Source: Triparma columacea
Taxonomy: Eukaryota > Sar > Bolidophyceae > Parmales > Triparmaceae
DNA: 45,447 bases
Assembly: GCA_030267965.1 (NCBI GenBank)
Contig: BRYA01000048.1
Coordinates: forward strand, 1 to 45,447
Reading direction: 5' to 3'
Shown: positions 1 through 11,036 of the stretch, one piece after another
How positions within the stretch are numbered: the first letter of the stretch is position 1
How the letters are laid out: the number at the start of each line of letters is the position of its first letter
Notes under the pieces: generated by a model
The model's input: the letters and a program-made list of their open reading frames with translations, nothing else
What the model was told of the DNA's origin: nothing
Databases searched by the model: none
Position numbers and translations under genes: made by a program

Positions 1-52
1 AACCCTAACCCTAACCCTAACCCTAACCCTAACCCTAACCCTAACCCTAACC
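1..52. repeat. Telomere repeat array (chromosome end)
   Basis: Eight perfect head-to-tail AACCCT units fill positions 1-48, followed by a partial unit to 52. This is the C-rich strand of a TTAGGG telomere reading inward, so the left edge of the window is a chromosome end. The array is short, probably because the assembly collapses or truncates it. TTAGGG-type telomeres occur in animals, many fungi and many algae including stramenopiles, so the repeat alone does not identify the organism. Confidence 0.97.
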
Positions 53-92
53 TCCCGCCTAACAAATCAAAAAATAACACTTATCATATCCA

Positions 93-154
93 CCTTATAC
101 TCTTCTCTTTACTATTCTCTTATCTCAACTCCTCTAACACACTCACACTCTCTA

Positions 155-185
<31 letters not shown>

Positions 186-186
186 T

Positions 187-221
<35 letters not shown>

Positions 222-560
222 AACTTCTACCTTATACCTTTCTCTCCCCTACTCTCTTCTCTCAACTCCTCTAACACACTCACACACTTACACACTCACA
301 CACTCACACACCTCGTTACCTTATACCCTCCTCTCAACTCATTCAGTACCCTCACACACTCACGCTTACACTTCATTCTTCTTTATGTCCTCTTCTCCAC
401 TACTCTCTCTAAACAATTTTTCAATTCTCTCAACTCCTCTAACACACTCACACACTAACACACTCACAAAATCACACACTCTCACTCACACACCACTCTA
501 CCCTATACCCTCCTCTCTGCTATTCTTTCCTCTCAACTCCTTGTCTCCTACTTCATTCAC
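93..560. repeat. Subtelomeric CT/CA-rich degenerate repeats
   Basis: Long CT runs and a CA run lie at about 150-222, with CACACACT stretches at about 270-310 and 440-490. A larger degenerate unit is also visible: the string CTCAACTCCTCTAACACACT recurs at about 124, 261 and 429. Each copy follows a pyrimidine-rich lead with CTTATAC or CCTATACC (about 93, 232, 320 and 500). The unit length varies, roughly 85-180 bp. I see no gene in it; short plus-strand ORFs here are low-complexity Ser/Thr/His/Leu translations. Confidence 0.8.
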
Positions 561-1002
561 TCGCACTGCCTCTTCCTACATCTTCAAATTTCTCTCCTTC
601 ACTGCTTTTTGTTTCCCTCTCATCTGATCCCTTCTCCTTCATCTCTCCTGATACTAACTGTTACCTAAAATACACTTTCTTGACGCTGAACTTCCGTGCA
701 AAACAACAATATGAACCCCCATCAGCATCACTCATCCTCTCTGTTCCCCCTCACTCTTATCTATACAATACTCTTCCCACACACCCCCCTCCCTTACACT
801 CAGTCTCCCAACCCCACATCCAACAATCCTTTATATCATAACACACTACTCTAAAATTAATTTCATTTTATTCCAATACAAATTTGAACTCTCTAGTTTT
901 TCTCCTCCCTCGTCTTTCTAATTTGTAACACTTACTCGTGTTTTAACTATTTTTCTGTTGATCCTTATGATCATTTTATCATGTACTACAAGTGTTGTCA
1001 TT
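561..1002. other. Gene-free subtelomeric spacer
   Basis: This is pyrimidine-rich unique sequence between the repeats and the 3' end of the first gene. It has short AT-rich patches (about 835-905) but no convincing ORF, RNA gene or repeat. Part of it should be the 3' untranslated region of the minus-strand gene ending at 1003. Confidence 0.6.
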
Positions 1003-4000
1003 TCACATTTGAATCACTTCACTTCTTTCCCTTTCTTCCTTGTCTTCTTTCGGCAGTACACTGCTTACTTTAGCCTTCCCAATTCCTACCCCTATAATAT
1101 CTCCACCATCAGCGCCTCCAACGCTTGCTCTCCTAATACTTGCTCTAAAAGCACCTGCTAGACCACCCTCAGCTTCAGCATCAACACTTGCTCTCCTCAC
1201 ACTCTCTCTCCTTCTAGCATCTCCATCTGATGGAATGAAATCAACTGGGACATAAGCTTTTCTTGCATCAGTAAGCCATTCTTGTTTCTCCTCTTCCCAT
1301 TTAGCCCAGTTCAACTTAATCCATTTCTTAATTTCTCCTTCACTTGAGACCCAATGATGCCTTGAGTGTTGAAGGACTAAAAACTTTGTTGCATCATTTT
1401 CTCCTTCAAGAAAATATGCCATTGCCATATCCTTTGATCTCTGTGTACTCAAGAAAGTGTGCCAGTACTTCCTCTTGATGTTCAAAAAGAAGACAAGAAA
1501 GCATAGGGTAGTTATTGGTATGATATAGTTCACAATTGATGATGCTATATTAATTGCCTTCCCATCAACATAGGGTAAAGCTATATATATGGACACTGGT
1601 AAGCTTCCAATTGTCAACACAAGACCAAACAACCAATATACTCCACCAACTTCATGAGGGTGTCTAAACTGCACAATTGAAGTGAAGTCTACAATGATCT
1701 TTATAATCACTCTGATTAGAATACTTGTCACAATCTCTGCATTACTGCCTAATGGTAACCAATACCAGAAGTCGCCCCTCATTATCTTAACCAACAAGTA
1801 CAAACCAAGGTCAGCTCCAATGTAGAAAAAGGTCCAACTACCTCCAATCAACCCAAGAAGGACTATTGTCATGCACCTTATGAGAAGCATCCCCGCTGAC
1901 AAGAGCAACATTGACAAAAACACTACTGTTCTCTTGCTTGCTTTTGCAGGTATATAGCCATAAAAATTCGGTGCTTCTTCTCTCTTTAGAGGGTCTGTGT
2001 CCCAGTCATAACTTATTGTTGCAGAGGCAAAGCCTGTTGTGATTGCTGACACTGCAACTGAAAGCCATGCTGAAGTTTCTACATTTTTGTCACTTGTTGC
2101 TATAGCCATGAGTTGGATGATCACTCCAGGGATTGCCTCAGCAAACATCTCAACCACTTTCATAACTGTAAATTCATACATTGGGTTAAGTGCAGTCCCA
2201 ACCTCTTGCTTTGCTCCAGTTGCTACCCTATATGCATCAACTGCAGGCTTAAATCCAAGTAAAATTGGACTCCACTCCCGCACCACCCTCTTCATCCCCA
2301 GCTTCCTGTTCTGTGTCCAAACAATAAGCATCTGAAGCCCAATTGACACTGCCAAACTTGCAAAAGATGCCTTAAAGTACCCATACTTTCCATCACTCCA
2401 AAACATGTAAGTCACATACACATCAGTCAGTAAATCAGTCATACTAGTGATAGCACCAACAGTCACTCTTGCCTTCAAACCCCAAGGAACTTCTTCCAAA
2501 AGCCTATAGCTAATTGTCTCAAGCATAGGTCTGAACCACTTATATTCCTCGTCAAGCTCCTGGATTGCAGGGAAATTTAAGATGAAGGCATCTACTGCAG
2601 CCGCTGGCTGTGTATTAATAGCCAAGCTCCTCGCTAGAGACTCTCCAACCTCCCTTCCCTCCTTCTCCACCAGCTCTGCGGCCCTGCCTTCTACCTTCCT
2701 CAACTTGCACAGCTTGTTCTTGACAACAGCGCCAAGCATTGGTATAACAAATGCGTACTTCTCTGCAGTCTGTCTCAGAATATAGTTTGACCCTATAAAT
2801 AACCTCACTGCCTCCTCCTTTGTCATTCCCTTCTTCCTAAAACTCAATGCAACCAATAGTTGCTCACCCAACAACTGTCCTATTTGGTTAGGATCTAAAC
2901 CTGCATAGTCTTGTGTAGTATCATTCACAGCGTGTGAAGCAATCAATGTGCCTCCATTGTCCAAGCCGACACTTGCTTTCCTAATACTTGCTCTCAAAGC
3001 ACCTGCTAGACCACCCTCAGCTTCAGCATCAATACTTGCTCTCCTCACACTCTCTTTCCTCCTAGCATCTCCATCTACTTGAATGAATTCTACAGGCACC
3101 CTAGACTTTATAAGATCAGTAAACCACTCTGGTTTTTCCTCATCCCATTCAACCCAGTTCAACTCAATCCACTTCCTAATTTCTCTTTCAATTGAGACCC
3201 AATGATGCTTTGAATGTCTAAAGACCTGAATCTTTATGTTATCACTTTCCCCTTCAAGGAACCATGCCATTGACGCATCCTTTGACCTCTGTGTACTCCA
3301 GAAAGTGTGCCAGTACTTCCTCTTGATGTTCAAAAAGAATATTATCAAGCATAGGCCACTACTTGGTAAGAACATCTTCACCATTGTCCATGCAATATTA
3401 ATTGTCTTCTCATCTACATAAGGTGAAGCTACATATATTGACACTGGTAGGCTTCCCATTGTCAACATAAGACCAAACAACCAGTAGGCTCCCCCAACTT
3501 CATTAGGATGTCTAAACTGCGCAATTGACGTGAAGTCTACAATGATCTTTGTCATCACTCTCAATAGAATGCTACTCACGATTTCTATGTTTCCCCCCAA
3601 TGGTATCCAGTACCAAAAGTCTCCCCTAAATATCTTAACCAACAAGTACAGACCAAGGTCAGCTCCAATGTAGAGAAATGCCCAACTACCTCCCATCAAC
3701 CCAAGAAGAACTATCGTTGTACACCTTATTAGAAGCATCCCCGCTGACAAGAGCAACATTGACAAAAACACTACTGTTCTCTTACTTGCTTTTGCAGGTA
3801 TATACCCATAGAAGGCTGGTATGTCTTCTCTCTTAGCAGGGTCTGTGTCCCAGTCATAACTAATTGTTGCAGAGGCAAAGCCTGTTGTAATTGCTGACAC
3901 TGCAAGTGAAAGCCATGCTGAAGTTCCAACATCTTTGTCGCTGGTTACTATTGCTGTAAGTTGGATAATCACACCAGGGATTGCCTCAGCAAACATCTCG

Positions 4001-7000
4001 ACATTTTTCATAGCTGTCATCTCAAACATTGGGGTAACTGCAGTCCCAACCTCTTGTTTTGCTCCAATTGCCACCCTATAAGCATCAACAGCAGGCTTGT
4101 ACCCAAGCAAGATTGGAATCCACTCCCGCAATACCCTCGTCATCCCAAACTTTCTGTTTAGTCCCCAAACAAAAAGCATCTGAATCGCAATAGACACTGC
4201 CAGACTTGCCAAAGAAGCCTTAAAGTACCCATACTTCTTATCTCTCCAAAACTTATGTGTCACATACACATCAGTCAGCAAATCTACCATGCTTGTGCCA
4301 GCACCAATAAAGACCCTTGCTTTTAAGCCTAAGTTAGACTTCATAAATAGTTTCATAACAATCTCCTCAAGCATGGGCCTTACCCACTCTTGTTCAATCA
4401 TGACTTCTTGCACTTCAGTGAATTGATGGGCCCACTCGTCTACAGCATGAGCAGCAGACAAAGTAGTCAACATGACTGCTGTCATTGCACCCCCAATCTC
4501 CCACCCCCTGGCTTCTTCCTCACTCTTATCTTCTCCCTCAATTGTCGCTCTCCTTTTAAATTTGTTCAAAACCACAGCATACAGCATAGTTCTCATGAAA
4601 TCATGCTGCTCTGTAATCTCTCTCAGTGCCCTATTGGAAGCAATATATTCCCTCACTACCTCTACCTTACTGTCCCCAATATTCCTTCTCTTCACTCTCT
4701 CCATCAGCTGCTCTCCAAACCTCCTCCCATCCTGTTCCCCTGCTTCAGTGCCCTTGAGTAGATTGTCGAAGTAGTAAGCAGCATCAGTTGCCATGCCCAG
4801 GTGCTTAATTACACTCTGTTTGCTGGCAGCTTTTCCCAAACCCTTATGTCTAGTCATCAGTTCAACATCTGTCTTCGTCTGGCCAGCCTCTGAGAACCTT
4901 ACAGCTGTGAAATGCCCTTTGTGTTCAACTGTGACAACAAGTTTCTGGTTGTTGACTCTATGAAGCTTGAGCTGGGATTCAACCCCACTTTTAAGGTCCC
5001 AGAAGAATGCTGCAACTTCCTTGTGGGATGCTCTCACAGTTATTGAAGTCATTCCCCAACCCATTCCCTTCTCTGCCTTTATCATTGTAGTTCCAGACAG
5101 CGCACTACTGATCTCTTGAGCTCCTTCAATCTCGTCAAAGTGACTTCCAATCCCTGGTGTACCCTCTATTGCAATATCCTCAAATTTTTCAATGATCTGC
5201 TGTCTCTTTAACGCGTCATTCTCTTTGCTCTTGTCAAACTTCTTTCTTAAGTTTGAGACTTGTGCAAGAAACCTTGGTGCAATCTTGTTCATGGCGGAAG
5301 AGAAGAAATTCCCACCAAGGTCTACCTTTGTTGTAAAAGTCACTGATGTTTGTGGCACACCTCCAATAGGGTCAAGCGGCTCAAACACCCATACTGTGTG
5401 TGCCTTCCCTAAAACATTTCCAGCCTCAATTGGAAAGTCTACTTGAAGCTCCTCTGTGTCTGCAACGTCAATGATAACTTTGCCGTCATCTTGCTTGCAC
5501 CAGGTAATTTTACTCCGACCATCACGTGGAGCAAAACCAGGGAGACCAAGCTCTCTCGTTGTCACATAGTAGATGGTGTGGGGGTTTACTTTGATGACTT
5601 TCAAGAAGGTAATTCCTTGTTTTTTGGACTTTCTTGTGTCCTCTCGATTGCCTAGTTTTGAAAACTCATAGGCAGCACACTCTTCCACACTCGCATCAAC
5701 CACAGTAGTGGCAAAACCAGTCCCACTGCTTGCCCCATCAAGATGAACTAGCTTCATCTTGACCCTCTCATCAGGACTCTTCAGTTCATCAAAATTCTCA
5801 TCCTTCTTGCATTTTTCATAAAACTCCCTCCCCTTCCTGATTGCAACCTTCTCCTCCTCATCTGTATGATCTTGGGGTTCATTCTTGATGATGTTTGCAA
5901 GAGAGGCCAGTGCAGCTTTATCGACCTCTTCATCTTGCCTGAAGGTATCTGATAACATTTTGATTACACCAAGCTGTTTTGCTGCATTTAGATTGATTAA
6001 GTAAATTGGCGCTTTTCCTCCAGCATTTGTTGACTGTTGTAACAAAATGTTACACTGAGGCAAACTGCCGACACTTGGGGTATTCTCAAGTAAGACTAAC
6101 CCTGTTGAAGTCCCTCTTACCAGCTTGCCCAAGCCTCCACCGTAGTCAATTGACCTGTCTTCAGGGACCCAACCAACTGCGACTTTGCCAGACTCAACTT
6201 TCCACAACCACTTCATTACAAACTCTCTGTTGTAAAGAGGAAAAGGGGCGTTTTTCACTGTTGCAAACACCTTCTCGTGCACCCCTCTCTCTCTTTCCCT
6301 CACCTCAAGCCTTGCTGGGTGTCCTGCTTCCTTATGTGTTGCCATCATCCTCTGCCTGCTGCAATATTCAAAGAGCCAAGCAGCTGCTTCCTCTGCAGTG
6401 CAATCAACTGTGCCAAAAGCCCGCCCTAGAGCAGCAGCATGATAGTGGCCCTCCTCATTCTGCTTGTACTTGATCTCCATCTTCACTCCCTCATAAGGTG
6501 ACTTGAGAGGCCCCCACCCTCCTTCCTCCTCCCCACCAAGGATCTTGTTAAAACCCATTGGACCATTTAACGTTGCCAATTTCTTTAATTTCTTCCAGCC
6601 CGTTTTCTTCGAGATCTTAGTTTTTCCTCCTTCCTCCTCCCCACCAAAGAGCTCCTCCAACTCCCCAAACACCTTCTTCTGGTCCTCTTCCAACTCAACA
6701 CCCTCCCTCATCCTCTTCACCAAGGCCCCCCTGACCTCAGCATCAACTTCCTTCCCGTTCCTCCTGAACTTCTTCTGCAACCTGTTGGCCTCAACAAGCT
6801 GACTCTTTGCAAGGTAGTCAATGGCTTTGTCCATCACTGTCTTGTGAATGCCACTAAATTTGAGATCAACTGTTTGAATGCGTGTCACTCTGCAGACATT
6901 TGGGGCAACCTCAGCCATGATGTAGATTCCTTTTGTTACTCCAACTACAAAGCCGTCCTTGCTAAGGTTGGTGAAGCTTGCCCCACAATATTCACCCAAA

Positions 7001-8447
7001 GGCACAAATCCTAGCATGTATGCAGTCTGGCCATTGTCCAAATTAGCCTCCTTCCACACAAACCAATTCTCAAATAGTCGATTGGTGACGGCAGGGACCT
7101 TAACGCCAGTATGACAGTGCATGCTTCTAGTTCCCTCAAATTCATTCCTGATAACCCTTGGTAACTTCCCATTGTTTTTTAAGTGCTTCTCGGATCGCGC
7201 AAATGTGTCAAGCAGAAATTGCTCTGCCAATACACCTTTGCTGACTTGTCCACCGTGACCCCAAAGGCTGCCCACACATTGTCCCCCTCTCTCCACAGGA
7301 ACTTGTCAATGCCCTCCCTCAGTGTCCCTTTGACTCTCTTTCCCTTCTTGTAGAGTTTCTCCTCCAGCCCTGCAGCACTATCCAGCATCCTGTCCTCTTC
7401 CTCAGTAAGAGTTGGCACATTGGGCATGACCTCCTCCACAAAGTGCATCTTCCTCCTCTCATCAATGACACCAGGCTGTCTGAACTTCTTCCTGACCTCC
7501 TCCATAATAACCTTTACTGCTGCATACGCAGCCTTGACGTCTCCCTTCTTGACCCTGCCACTGTTGCTGCCTTCAACACTAGATCTTGTGGATCTCACAC
7601 TCTTAAAGCTTTTGAATGTGCGAACATCAACTTCTGATTTCATCTCTGTTGCTCTCTCCTCTGCCTTAAGAGTTCCCAACATGGTGACTGCAGTTTGTCC
7701 AAACTCAAAATCAGTGAAGCCGAGCTCGCCCTTAATGACACCTCGTTTGACAGTCTTGGTCTTTATTGACGCTAGAATTTCGACAAGCATCGCACTTGCC
7801 TCATCAGAAAGGTCGTCCTCATCAAGGGGTGCCAACTCCATAATGTTCGTCGATTTGTCAGGAGAGACGACTTTGACGTCGAGGAGAAACTCGACAAATT
7901 TATTCCCGCTGCTGTAGTGCTGCCAGTAGACGAGTCTGTGAATGACTCCTTCCTTTTCGTCATACTCCTGGAGGGTCTTCCTTCGGAACTTGCCCTGCTC
8001 ACAATCGGTGAGGAGAAAGTCAATGATCTTGTCGCGCTCGTCGTGGAAGACATCAGCAAGCTCCATAACCTTCACATCAACGCCGGTAGAGTTGTCTATG
8101 AGGCCTTGAATGGCTCCACGGTCATCCAGAAGCTTGACTAGTTTGACTTGTTTGGGGCCAAGAGCTGTGTAATCGATATCTACGGGACCGTGTATTGCGG
8201 AGGGTGTGCGATTGGAGCCTGAAGGGGGCTCGGTTGTCTTCAGCAGAACATTATCGTGCTGCTTCGATGCATTGTCGTCTGGTTGACTACCATCACCGGG
8301 AGGAGCCTCTTGGTCTGGAGCATCAATCCTGCGGGGAGGCTTCTCCCCCTCCATGCCTTTGAAAGCGGGATCTTCAAGATCGCTTCCCCCGCGTTGGTCC
8401 GTTGACGATCCAATCTCCTCGCTGAGCTCCATGACGCGACGATCCAT
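1003..8447 (-). CDS. Giant START-like / duplicated multi-pass membrane protein, frame broken near 7235
   Basis: Two overlapping reading frames make one gene of about 2480 residues. The upstream frame starts at ATG 8447 and stops at 7179. The downstream frame is open from about 7296 to the stop at 1003 and has no ATG there. The two meet inside one START-like segment near 7231-7240, so a one-base indel, sequencing error or programmed shift is likelier than an intron; no donor/acceptor pair fits. The first half (to about 4800) holds about three START-like lipid-binding domains, with motifs such as TTVVDASVEE, TVRASHKEV and KAHTVWVFEPLDP. The second half is two near-identical copies of a roughly 615-residue multi-pass module containing DLLTDVYVT, EMFAEAIPGVIIQL and SYDWDTDP. 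Each copy ends in a basic RRxS-rich tail. The module weakly recalls XK-family proteins, which is inference only. Predicted role: membrane-bound lipid sensor or transfer protein, function unknown. Confidence 0.75.
1110..4790 (-). repeat. Intragenic tandem duplication, two units of ~1.84 kb
   Basis: Copy 1 lies at about 2960-4790 and copy 2 at about 1110-2955 in the giant membrane-protein gene. Corresponding stretches are close to identical at DNA level. For example, the 70 bases starting at 1884 match those starting at 3732 almost perfectly, and the segment at 1801-1860 matches 3649-3708 with a handful of differences. The N-terminal soluble part of each unit (EKYAFVIPML versus EQHDFMRTML) has diverged much more than the membrane core, which suggests gene conversion or selection on the core. 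Confidence 0.85.
7231..7240 (-). other. Apparent frameshift inside the START-like domain
   Basis: The upstream frame reads FGVTVDKSAK and then loses homology (VYWQSNF). The downstream frame resumes a plausible START helix (VLAEQFLLDTFARSE) one base over. The change-over falls in the short run CAAAGGTGT on the minus strand. The upstream frame stops only about 50 bases further on. Confidence 0.6.
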
Positions 8448-9481
8448 GCTGCCTCTGCAGATTTCTCAAACCTAGAGGAAGGATGTTAAGCGGGGAGGGG
8501 GCCAAGATGAGTTAGTTGCTTACGTAAAAATTGAATATCACCGGTCCTCCGGGGGAATAAATCTAAGAAAGACGACGACGTCGTCCAAAAACACACGACA
8601 TGTTTCATGAACCCCCCCTCTTTGACCTCTCTGCCATCTCCATCTCGGGCCACTTTGCAAATCACATCACACCGCGCGTAAAAAGAGCTGCTGAGTAAAA
8701 TAACTCTTGTTTGTTCCCCGTCTCCCTCCTCTCAACTCACTTTTTTTTTGCTTCGTTGGATTAAAGGTGAGAGATCAGCTTGAGAATTTGCCTGCTGTTG
8801 TTGTTCCCCAAAAGGTCGTTAGGAAAATCTTCTTAATGAAATAAATTAGCGGTCATCGTTTTTGTGACGTGAAATGCAGTAAGTTAGCGCTCATGTTCTT
8901 TACACGATGGCTGAAAAGATTTGCTTCCTGTCATTGACTTCGTGATCCCCGTCCGCATCGAAGACGTTGTCTACTCGTCTACAATGAAACGCCCCTTGGT
9001 TGACGAATTCCTCTCCGCCCTCGTGTAGTCGTTAGTCCTGTTCTTGGTTGTGGCGATAGCGGCAGTGGCGGCGTGGCAATGGGGTTTTGAGGTTTTGTAA
9101 CCCGCCCTACAATAGTGTAGTCTCAACCTGTTACAAAAATAAAACCATCAAAGAACTAACTTGGTTAACAACGTTCCCAGCTAAAAACGTTTCTCTAAAA
9201 ACAAATTCAACTGAAAATCATCCTCTCTCTCTCCATCATCCTCTCTCTCTCCCCTCATCACCGTTTCTTCCCCTTTCCCTTCTTCTTCGTCCCCCTCCCC
9301 CGAATCCCGCCTGTAGGCTGCTCGTTCCAAAACCCTGTGTTGTCGTCGTCGTCATCATCGTCCCGAATCGTCCAAATCCTCCGAACCCTCCCCCCATCTG
9401 CTGGTTCGTAGCCTAGAACCCTCCTGCTCCTGCAGCCGGGGGGGACCCAAACCCTCCGAATCCCCCCAAGGCCTGTCCCTC
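8448..9481. other. Intergenic region without a recognised gene
   Basis: About 1 kb separates the start of the giant membrane-protein gene from the stop of the small minus-strand gene at 9482. It contains an A/T-rich stretch (8690-8900) and a CT-rich stretch (9220-9300). A 109-codon plus-strand ORF at 9087-9416 is Pro/Ser/Val low complexity and I do not support it. The right side should hold the 3' UTR of the 9482 gene and the left side the promoter of the giant gene. Confidence 0.5.
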
Positions 9482-9751
9482 CTACTTCAGTCTACCATTC
9501 CAAATCTGTCTGATCCAATTCGGGCTAAACAAATAAAGCCCAAGCGTCAGTACTCCCCCTCCCACTGTCTTCCTACACACGCTCCTGACGAATTTGTCCC
9601 CCTTCTTCTCTCCATCATCATCATTCAACAGACTGTATCCTAAACCGAGAAGGAGGCCAGAGACACCTGCGATCAGGGCCCCTGAGGCGTCCATATGAAG
9701 GGAAGGAGGTGGCGCGGGTGCGGGTGTGCTTCTCGTCGAACCCCAAACCAT
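9482..9751 (-). CDS. Small two-helix membrane protein, hypothetical
   Basis: A single-exon 89-codon ORF from ATG 9751. After a short Pro/Ala-rich N-terminus, a first hydrophobic helix (ALIAGVSGLLLGLGYSLL, about residues 25-42) is followed by a charged loop (NDDDGEKKGDK). A second helix (GGGVLTLGLYLFSP) and a basic end (WIRQIWNGRLK) complete it. An internal Met (MDASGALIAG) is an alternative start about 19 codons in. The hairpin topology suits a small organelle or ER membrane protein, but I recognise no family. Support is the clean hydrophobic pattern in a non-repetitive ORF; no neighbour clarifies the role. Confidence 0.5.
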   Translation of the reverse strand: MVWGSTRSTPAPAPPPSLHMDASGALIAGVSGLLLGLGYSLLNDDDGEKKGDKFVRSVCRKTVGGGVLTLGLYLFSPNWIRQIWNGRLK

Positions 9752-10316
9752 GTTTTTGCTGTGGGGGGTGGGGGAGAGGCAGGAAGAGGAGGGTTAGTGA
9801 GGGTTCAGAAACGATTACCGTTGATTCCAGACGATGGTGTTGATAACAGGAACTCGTTGATTGTCCAAATTCATGCCAGAGATGTACGGAAGATAGATTT
9901 ATATATACATTCTACGGGAGAGTCTCAATGGATTTGTAAAACTGCTCTTATTTACCACTAACCAACTTCCATGTCGCTGTACGTTGTTATCCCGATAATT
10001 ATTGTCCCGAATATATATACTATGTACGTATTAAACTCCTCTCACTGACCCAAAGTTTTGCCCAAAAAAACAAGCTATTAAAGAAGGACACTCCACACTC
10101 CCTCCCTACGCTGAGGGTGAGAAGAGGCCCAAAATAGAAGCAAAAAGAAAAGTTCTCGGGTGTCTTTCCGACTGTCTTGGACACCTGTTACGAACGCTCT
10201 ACTAATAAAAACCGCCCCCAAGTCACAATCTCCTCTATTCTCAAGTCACACCACCATCCGTCCAGCTCAGAATCCTTTGTTCCCTTTCTCCCCTATAATC
10301 ACCACGCTTTCCTCCC
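9752..10316. other. Divergent intergenic region, no gene seen
   Basis: This 565-bp stretch lies between the starts of a minus-strand gene (9751) and a plus-strand gene (10317), so it should contain both promoters. An AT-rich patch (ATATATATAC at about 10011-10021) and a pyrimidine-rich stretch (10225-10310) just ahead of the J-protein ATG are the only notable features. Confidence 0.45.
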
Positions 10317-11005
10317 ATGCCCCCAAAGTTTGACCCACGTATAAACCCCTACAAGATCCTTGGCGTCTCACCGACTGCATCAATTTCAGATATAAAGAAA
10401 GCCTTCAAGGATCTCGCAGTTGAAAATCATCCAGACACATCAAAGAATAAAGGGGGTGCTAACGTAGGTGTACGGTTCTCTGAAATATGCGCGGCGCGTG
10501 ACGCCCTGCTCGACAAGGAAACGCGCCGAATGTACGATGGTTTGTTGAGGGAGGGTTGGGAAGCCGGTGCTACTAAAGGTGGCTTAGGTGGGAACACAAA
10601 TTGGCACGAGAAGGTAAGTTTATTTTGTTGCGCGCATCCCTGCATTTCTAACGAATCTTCTGCTTCCACTTCGGCCCTCCCTCAACCCCCATCCTTCCCA
10701 CCAAGGTCCATCAAGATCGATCCCGTTCCACCCCAGTATCAATGCGTGTTACTGAGTACATCCTCCGCCCCCGATTTCTATTTTTCCTCCTCCCCTTCAC
10801 ACTCTTTGCCTTATCCGGTGCCTCCTCTGCTTATAAATCTTACATTTCTGACTCGGCAGAGTTAGAGAAAGAGGGCAACAAATTGGTAGAGGCGTACAAA
10901 GACGAAGACGGAAAATGGAGGGTTCTGAAACCAGGCATCGCGGGATACGGGGAGAAGAGAATGCGGTTAAAGAAAGTAAAAGCCTCGCAGATCTCTTCTT
11001 CGTGA
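10317..11005 (+). CDS. J-domain (DnaJ-like) protein with C-terminal membrane anchor
   Basis: Exons 10317-10613 and 10706-11005 give 198 residues. The 92-nt intron has donor GTAAGT and acceptor CCAAG, and phase 0 is kept on both sides. Residues about 11-75 form a J domain: PYKILGVSPTAS, then helix II with the essential HPD at 38-40, then ARDALLDKETRRMYD. J domains stimulate Hsp70 ATPase activity. A single hydrophobic segment (FLFFLLPFTLFALSGAS, about residues 120-136) follows, then a short charged tail ending in Lys-rich sequence. It is therefore probably a membrane-tethered co-chaperone of an organelle or the ER; which membrane is not shown. No Gly/Phe region or zinc domain is present, so this is a type III J protein. 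Confidence 0.85.
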
Positions 11006-11036
11006 CTATAGACAATGTTAGTGTTGACAAAACTGA

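Noticed and set aside
385..627. 80-codon ORF in the subtelomere
   Set aside because: It is a translation of CA/CT repeats (Thr-His-Ser-Leu), not a protein-like composition.
9087..9416. 109-codon plus-strand ORF
   Set aside because: Low-complexity Ser/Leu/Pro/Val sequence in a CT-rich intergenic region; no domain and no supporting neighbour.
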